A DNA stretch of 64,000 nucleotides from Meandrina meandrites (Eukaryota > Cnidaria > Anthozoa > Scleractinia > Meandrinidae), in the NCBI GenBank assembly GCA_963693305.1, contig OY855908.1:20390493-20454492 (forward strand), given 5' to 3'. Below the pieces are notes generated by a model, which saw only the letters and a list, made by a program, of their open reading frames with translations, had not been told where the DNA came from and did no database searches. The translations under genes and the position numbers were made by a program. Below, piece by piece: positions 58,616 through 64,000 of this stretch; the stretch's first letter is position 1, and the number at the start of each line of letters is the position of its first letter.

Positions 58616-61600
58616 ATCTTTCTCTTTTGTTCAAACATTAAGTTCTATTCGATTAAACAATCTTTTTGGAATCAAAAACTGAACATGACTGTGATGATAA
58701 ACCGCAATAGACGATTTGTACGATGGCGTCATTTGACTACAACTGCCAGATCTTTCACTTTATCTTTTTGTTCAATTCCCCCGTATCCCACTGTGAATTC
58801 ACAATTTAAATAATAAAGGACAAGCGAAATGAATTCTGGTAGTTGTAATTACATGACGTCATCGTGCAAATGTGCTGTTGTTGCAAACTGTACCGCTCTG
58901 AAAGTCCCCAGTTTTAGTTGAGTCACGTGATGAAGAGAAAAATGATAAGACGTATTATAATTGAGGACAGTCATTTTAAGTTCCCTTTGCACCGTTCTCG
59001 TATTGTAGTATACCGATACGTATCTATTACTCACTAATGAATTCAGTGTGTCAAAACAGAATGGCCTGAGTAAGAAGGCAAGGCCTCGATTTACCGAAAG
59101 TATTGTATGCAGGTGAATATGATCTGTTGCGGCGAAGATTAATTTGAACATCTCCCACTGACTCGATATCGTTTCTATTTTATGTCCCCTGGAACTTTTT
59201 TTAATTGACTTGTAATTACAGTCTTCATTTTCCTCCCACACCCCCGCCACACCGAGCAAATCATAAAGAAGAGCAAAGTTTCCTTTTTGATGAGACTTGA
59301 CGGGTCACTAAAATAAATTGATTGCCGGCACCACCATGTTGGAGATGTTTAATTTACGTTGTTTTTCCATTGCTGCGGCTATGCTAAGCCTGCTTTTCAA
59401 TCCCACTTAAGTACACTTACACGAGTTAATGAGATTTTATAATACTAGCAGATTAATTTAAAGCTTAATAAAGGGTTAGTTTTTGTAATGTCTCGTAATA
59501 AGGTAACTTGTGTTGACTGGTGCGGTAAAGGGAAAGTATGTACTACGAAACAGTCAGAACGGTTTATTCGCACTGTTAACGGATATCGAAAATAGCTTAG
59601 CGTAAAAACGGCCCTCTTTCTGTACATCTTCGACATTTAACTTTATTTTCGATTTTTTTTTTTAACCTCTGAAAGAACAGTGCACGCCATACTGGGTTTC
59701 ATTATTATTTTTTAATGCTTTGGCCTTGGTTTTAAAAAGGTCAACCAAATAATATGGAGCGATTAGTTTATGTAAATGAAAACATGCATGTGGTTTGCAA
59801 CTTGTGAACCAAAAATAGACTTACATGATTCTTGGACTAATTAAAATATTAAAAGAAATTATTCGTTTGGGATTCTTGAAACCACTCTTTTCCATCGCTA
59901 CAGACTGAGAACCTCCGTGGGTGGCCAAAACCAATTCTTTTTACGCACTACGAAGTGTAACCACTATTACATACTCACAAACTTTGCATTTGGCAACACC
60001 AGTCAGTTTACTTTCATTAAACGCATTTTGATATTCGATTCTTATGGAATAGTCAAGCAGACTGAATTATTTCACCACTACAAAGGTATGTTCGCGTAAA
60101 ATGATATTTGGGTGGAATGAAAATTTACCACTCAAAAGTCGTGTCTAGCCATATTGTTGTACATAGCCGCATGCATATTTTTTTTAGTAGTAGTTTATAG
60201 CATTCAGTGGACGGTTGAACAGTAAAGCCCCTTGCACCACTTTCATTACTGTGTTTCCTTGTGCGTCTTCGACTAAATTCTGAGGAATAATATTAAAAAT
60301 ATTGTTAAAGGTCTGGCGCGGAAAATGCGAATGATCCAGTTATTTCTGCACTTTTAATTTTTACTTGCTTTTTCTTGCTTTTTATCAGCGTTTCTTGTAA
60401 TTGTTTTCAAGTGTATCATAAGGGAATCTCCTGGGATTATCAGAAAAGGCGGTAAGTCATCGTTTTTGTTTATTTGATGATCGCACCAATTTGTATTTAT
60501 ATTCTTACAAAGCGAAAGAACACTGATCTTCGGATATTATATTCAGTATTTAAGCACTGCACCTCCTTCTTTTCCAACATCATATTCCCGAATCCGGCTA
60601 AAAGTTAACATACTTTACAATTAAATTCGACAGCTAAAAGAGTTTCTGACGGTCAAAGACGGCTTCACCGATCAGATTAAAATGTAGAAGAACAACCGGC
60701 TCGGTAACTCATTCGATAACACTGAAGCTTCGGTGTTACTGCGGTGATGGAACTGCTGACAGATTGTTCATAAACGTTCTCTCTAAACAAATTAAAGTGA
60801 CCTAGCGTTAGAAAAACTAAAATGTTTAGTTTATCTGATAGGAAATAAACATGAAAATAGTAAAATCATAAGCTGTTCCGAGAAAGCAGAAAGAATTTGC
60901 ATTTATGTTGTCGTTCTAATAGACGCTAATAGGATGGGACAATATGTTTTTGTCTTACATTTTTATGAATATGGTGATTTTCTTCCTCTCCAAATCTTAT
61001 TCAGTCCTATTTAAAGTGATAAAGAATCGCGAATAACGATAACGAATCACGTTCAGTTCTCATAAAATGTTTAATTTTGTTACGGGATAAACAAACCCTC
61101 TTGCCACTTGGTGAAAAAAGCGAGGAATATTAAACCGAGGCCATTGATTTTACGGGGCAGATCTGTTGCTAGGCGCCCCGCGAGTCCATCGGCTGAAAGC
61201 AGCCGGATGATTTGCGAACACACACGTGTTTATATTTATTTTATAATATAGTAATATTCAGTTTTGGCTTCCTCGGTTATCTGATGTTTTCTGTATCCTA
61301 GACGAAAGCTGCGTATCAAGTATAGAAAGAGAATTCTGACAATTCTCTTTGCGGCCTTCGTGACTTGATTCATTGCGTATTTTTTCAAGCACGACTTCCA
61401 TTTTTAACAGTCAGCAAAAATTTTTTTTTTCTTATACCTTGATCTGCCTTTTTGCCTTTTGTTTGGGATTTTATTAAGGGAGGATAATGTTAAAATATAA
61501 TTTGAGCTGTGATATACGGGGAAATCGTATGAAATGGAGTAAATTTGTTAGTCTCGATATTATTACTCTAGTCGTTTGTTATTTCATGAATGTCAGCCAC

Positions 61601-62158
61601 TTTTTACATATAAGTTTTAAGATTAAAAGTTTACATCCGGCTGCCAAACGAATCCATGAAGAGCAAGAAAGCACATATAAAGAAAGAAGCTTGTATTTCT
61701 GTGTTTGCCAAAGTACTTTCCACCACATCAATTAGAACGAACAGAATTCATCCAATCAGAAACGCCTTTGAAAAAGGCGGCTGGTCACGTGGACAAAACA
61801 AGTCCTCTCTCAGACCTCGTCCTTTTCGTTCGACGAAGGTGCAGCTTTACATCTTTACATGTGAAATTTGTTGGTCTAAAAATACCCAGAGGCACAGATG
61901 CGGTGTTAAGACGAAACGCGAACTCTTTTGATGCATTCTGTGAAAGATATTTTTCTGCTACACCAGAGCGCGAATCAATAATGGCCGAAGGTTGTTCACT
62001 TGTTTTGGTGCCCCGTGAACCCGATGAGTCTTAGTCGGTTGCTACGGCCCTTAGTAATTTTTTAGACTTAGTGTCAAAAGAATTTTCATGAAAGGGGCCA
62101 CATTAGTTTACCGTGAAAACCAAACTTGGCCCCTGAATTTATTATTCAGTAGGTGAAC
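58616..62158. other. Upstream region of the adenylate cyclase gene
   Basis: Long AT-rich stretch without recognisable genes or transposons. It presumably contains the promoter and 5' UTR exon(s) of the cyclase, but I cannot place them. Confidence 0.4.
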
Positions 62159-63124
62159 ATGTCAGCTCAGTCTGACTCTACTGCTTTCAACAGAAGGTCT
62201 TCGACACCATCAAGAAGAGCTTGGGAGGAAACAGAAGGGAAACCACAGTCAGGCGCTTCACAGAGCGACCTAAACAAGAATGTAACAGACAAAAATAAGC
62301 CTGTGTCTCCGAAAAGAACTGCAAGTGAAGGACAGAAGACATTGGCCAGCATGGAAAGCAATGGATCGGCCGAAGTTCGGCTTCGGTCTGTGGAAGTTGG
62401 TGTTGAAGAAAACGCCAACATTAGGACGAGCAAAAATGAAATTTCTCAGAAGGACAATGTAACGAACGGATTTCCAGACGTTAACGTTAAAAATGGAAAA
62501 CAATTTGATTTAAAAGATCCCGAAGCGTTGAAAGGTGAACATATATGCGAGGATTCCTGTTGTGGTGACTGGACATTATTTACGCGGGTTTTCAAGTCCA
62601 AGCGATTCGAATCGGAAAAGCTCGAGGGCCTGTATCAGCGTTACGTGTTTCGCTTGAACCAAAAGTTTATGAGCTGGCTCATTGGGTTGCTACTTATTTT
62701 AACTTTTATTCTGATAGGGTTGCAGTTCGGTATGGAAAATGAAATGCCGGCGGAAACTAATGCCGAAGGCATTACTCTGTGCATCTTCGCCGTTGCGTAT
62801 ATCTTGCTTGCTTTGATTGTGAACAGAAGTGGTTCATCTCAGAGCCATTTGAACTGGGTCTCGTACATATTGCTTGCCATCTCTTGTGGATTTGTGTTGG
62901 CCGCGGTAGTATGTCCGACATGGCAGGAAGCGGATCCTAGCCATATCAAAAGCCTTTACTCACCATCCGATGGCGTATGGCTAACGGCTTTCTTCGTTTA
63001 CATGACATACACCATGTTACCAGTAAGGATGAGAATTGCTGTTTTCGGAGGTTGTCTTCTTCCTGCTATTCACCTAATATCAAGCGCAGCCATGAACAGC
63101 AGTGATAGGAATCTTATGAGATTG
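62159..63124 (+). CDS. Membrane adenylate cyclase (ADCY5/6-like), first coding exon
   Basis: 322 codons from ATG 62159 to a GTAAGC donor at 63125. An in-frame GTG six bases upstream is not a likely eukaryotic start. Residues 1-140 are a hydrophilic Ser/Lys-rich cytoplasmic N-terminus. FKSKRFESEKLEGLYQRYVFRLNQ (145-168, conserved in pieces such as LYQRY) leads into membrane spans at about 171-190, 203-221, 232-252, 273-287 and 290-311. The segment DGVWLTAFFVYMTYTMLPVR is typical of type 5/6 cyclases. The product makes cAMP from ATP; the catalytic domains lie in later exons beyond the window. The reading frame continues into the intron only by chance. Confidence 0.87.
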
Positions 63125-64000
63125 GTAAGCATGTTTTTTTATCATTATTATTATTATTATTTTAATTTTTTACTTTACTTGTGTGCTGTTACAGTGTGTT
63201 TCATGTTTTTTTTGCAGTGCCATGCAAGCTAGCGGCTTGCCAACATGTCTCGTAGCGTAAATAATTTATGACCAGTACGTGTTTACATTTTGAGGAAAAC
63301 GTGATGCTCGAGCTTATGGCAAGTGTATTTTTAAAGAGCCTACTTGAAACTTTATAGATGCCCAGATAGTAAAAAGTACCGACTTACCTGCAAAGTTTTT
63401 GTTTTACGTTACAATGTTTAGTAATTCCAATTTCTTTTAGTTATTTGTCTTGCGAATTAACTAAAAAAGATGAATGGATTTCGGTTTCTCTCATTGCTTT
63501 TTATTTCAAATGCAGGTGGAATTGCGACGCATTTTTAATTACAATAAACAGCTGGTTAAAATCGGGGAAAAACTTAACGCTATTTCCTTTGGCACACGTC
63601 TTTCAAATCAGGCGAGCAAGTGATTTCTAAACTAAAGATCGTTTGTTATCACAGGGAATACAAGAATGTTCAAGTCGGGTTTCTTTCAAGTTAAGGTTAC
63701 ACTGTATTATTGGTCAGCAATTTATTGGCTAAGAGAGTCAGTGGGTAGGGGCATACTTTGGAATCCCATAACACAAGGTCCACAATAAGCTTGTTAAATC
63801 CTGCCATCCAGGCCAAACTTTCATATTACTCCTGCCATTGCACAAATTTTAGTGGTAAATCTTGCTCCCAATCTTTACAATCTTGTGTTTCTTGCTTAAT
63901 AATATACATGAAAAAATTACTCGATTCTGATTGGCTGAGAGCAGTGCAGTTGAGATGTAACACCAGTGCAAAAAGTGTAACACCAGTGCAAATTACAAAT
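63125..64000 (+). other. Intron of the adenylate cyclase gene
   Basis: Begins with a consensus donor and has a short (TTA)n near 63143. A pair of TGTAACACCAGTGCAAA words sits at the right edge (63958, 63978). No further exon seen. Confidence 0.6.

Noticed and set aside
59917..60099. Small gene at 59917-60099
   Set aside because: Sixty codons, no motif, splice context or conservation evidence visible.
62153..62158. Adenylate cyclase start at GTG 62153
   Set aside because: ATG at 62159 in the same frame is the plausible eukaryotic start.

Overview
This is eukaryotic animal DNA, most likely from an anthozoan cnidarian such as a stony coral. The evidence is a spliced metazoan NOM1 gene, the first coding exon of a membrane adenylate cyclase of the ADCY5/6 type, and a dense load of tRNA-derived SINEs, MITEs, Penelope-like and LINE relics around a complete Polinton/Maverick. 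The taxonomic placement rests on general resemblance, not on a search.

Region 1 (1-22.7 kb) is the C-terminal part of NOM1 (MIF4G plus MA3 domains), plus strand: twelve exons whose phases and splice sites all fit, ending in a stop at 22673 and an AATAAA at 22686. The introns hold mobile DNA: two PIF/Harbinger-like MITEs with TWA target duplications, a twin pair of 266-bp MITEs, a TTAA-flanked MITE, a hAT-like element containing a LINE 3' end, a Penelope relic, an L1-like LINE fragment and SINEs.

Region 2 (22.7-27.87 kb) is intergenic. It has a SINE, a Penelope-type inverted-LTR foldback, two 5S rRNA-derived fragments and a short-period repeat.

Region 3 (27.87-51.66 kb) is a 23.8-kb Polinton. 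Its outer termini are 34-bp inverted repeats, followed by arrays of an 18-bp repeat and then a 220-bp unique inverted repeat that differs at one visible position between arms. The left arm is hugely expanded (about 7.7 kb), contains an orientation switch at 29190, and is interrupted by a 2.15-kb MULE-like element with a 10-bp target duplication. That element itself carries a TTAA-type MITE. The core has intact genes: protein-primed DNA polymerase B, a convergent overlapping retroviral-type integrase, a divergent double-jelly-roll-like capsid gene, an A32/FtsK-like packaging ATPase, a PD-(D/E)XK-like nuclease, a fibre-like protein with phage-tail-fibre-type repeats, a group of small membrane proteins, a 545-aa conserved unknown, and a SAP/zinc-repeat protein read from the right end. 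Most genes share a TTAAAG-type motif just upstream of the ATG, which looks like an element-specific promoter. The coding set is what an integrated virus would need to replicate, integrate, package and build a capsid, although no separate cysteine protease or penton was recognised.

Region 4 (51.7-64 kb) has a LINE 3' fragment, Penelope-like inverted pieces, a tRNA-derived SINE, a degraded third Harbinger-like MITE, a long quiet stretch, and then adenylate cyclase exon 1 (62159-63124), plus strand, continuing off the right edge.
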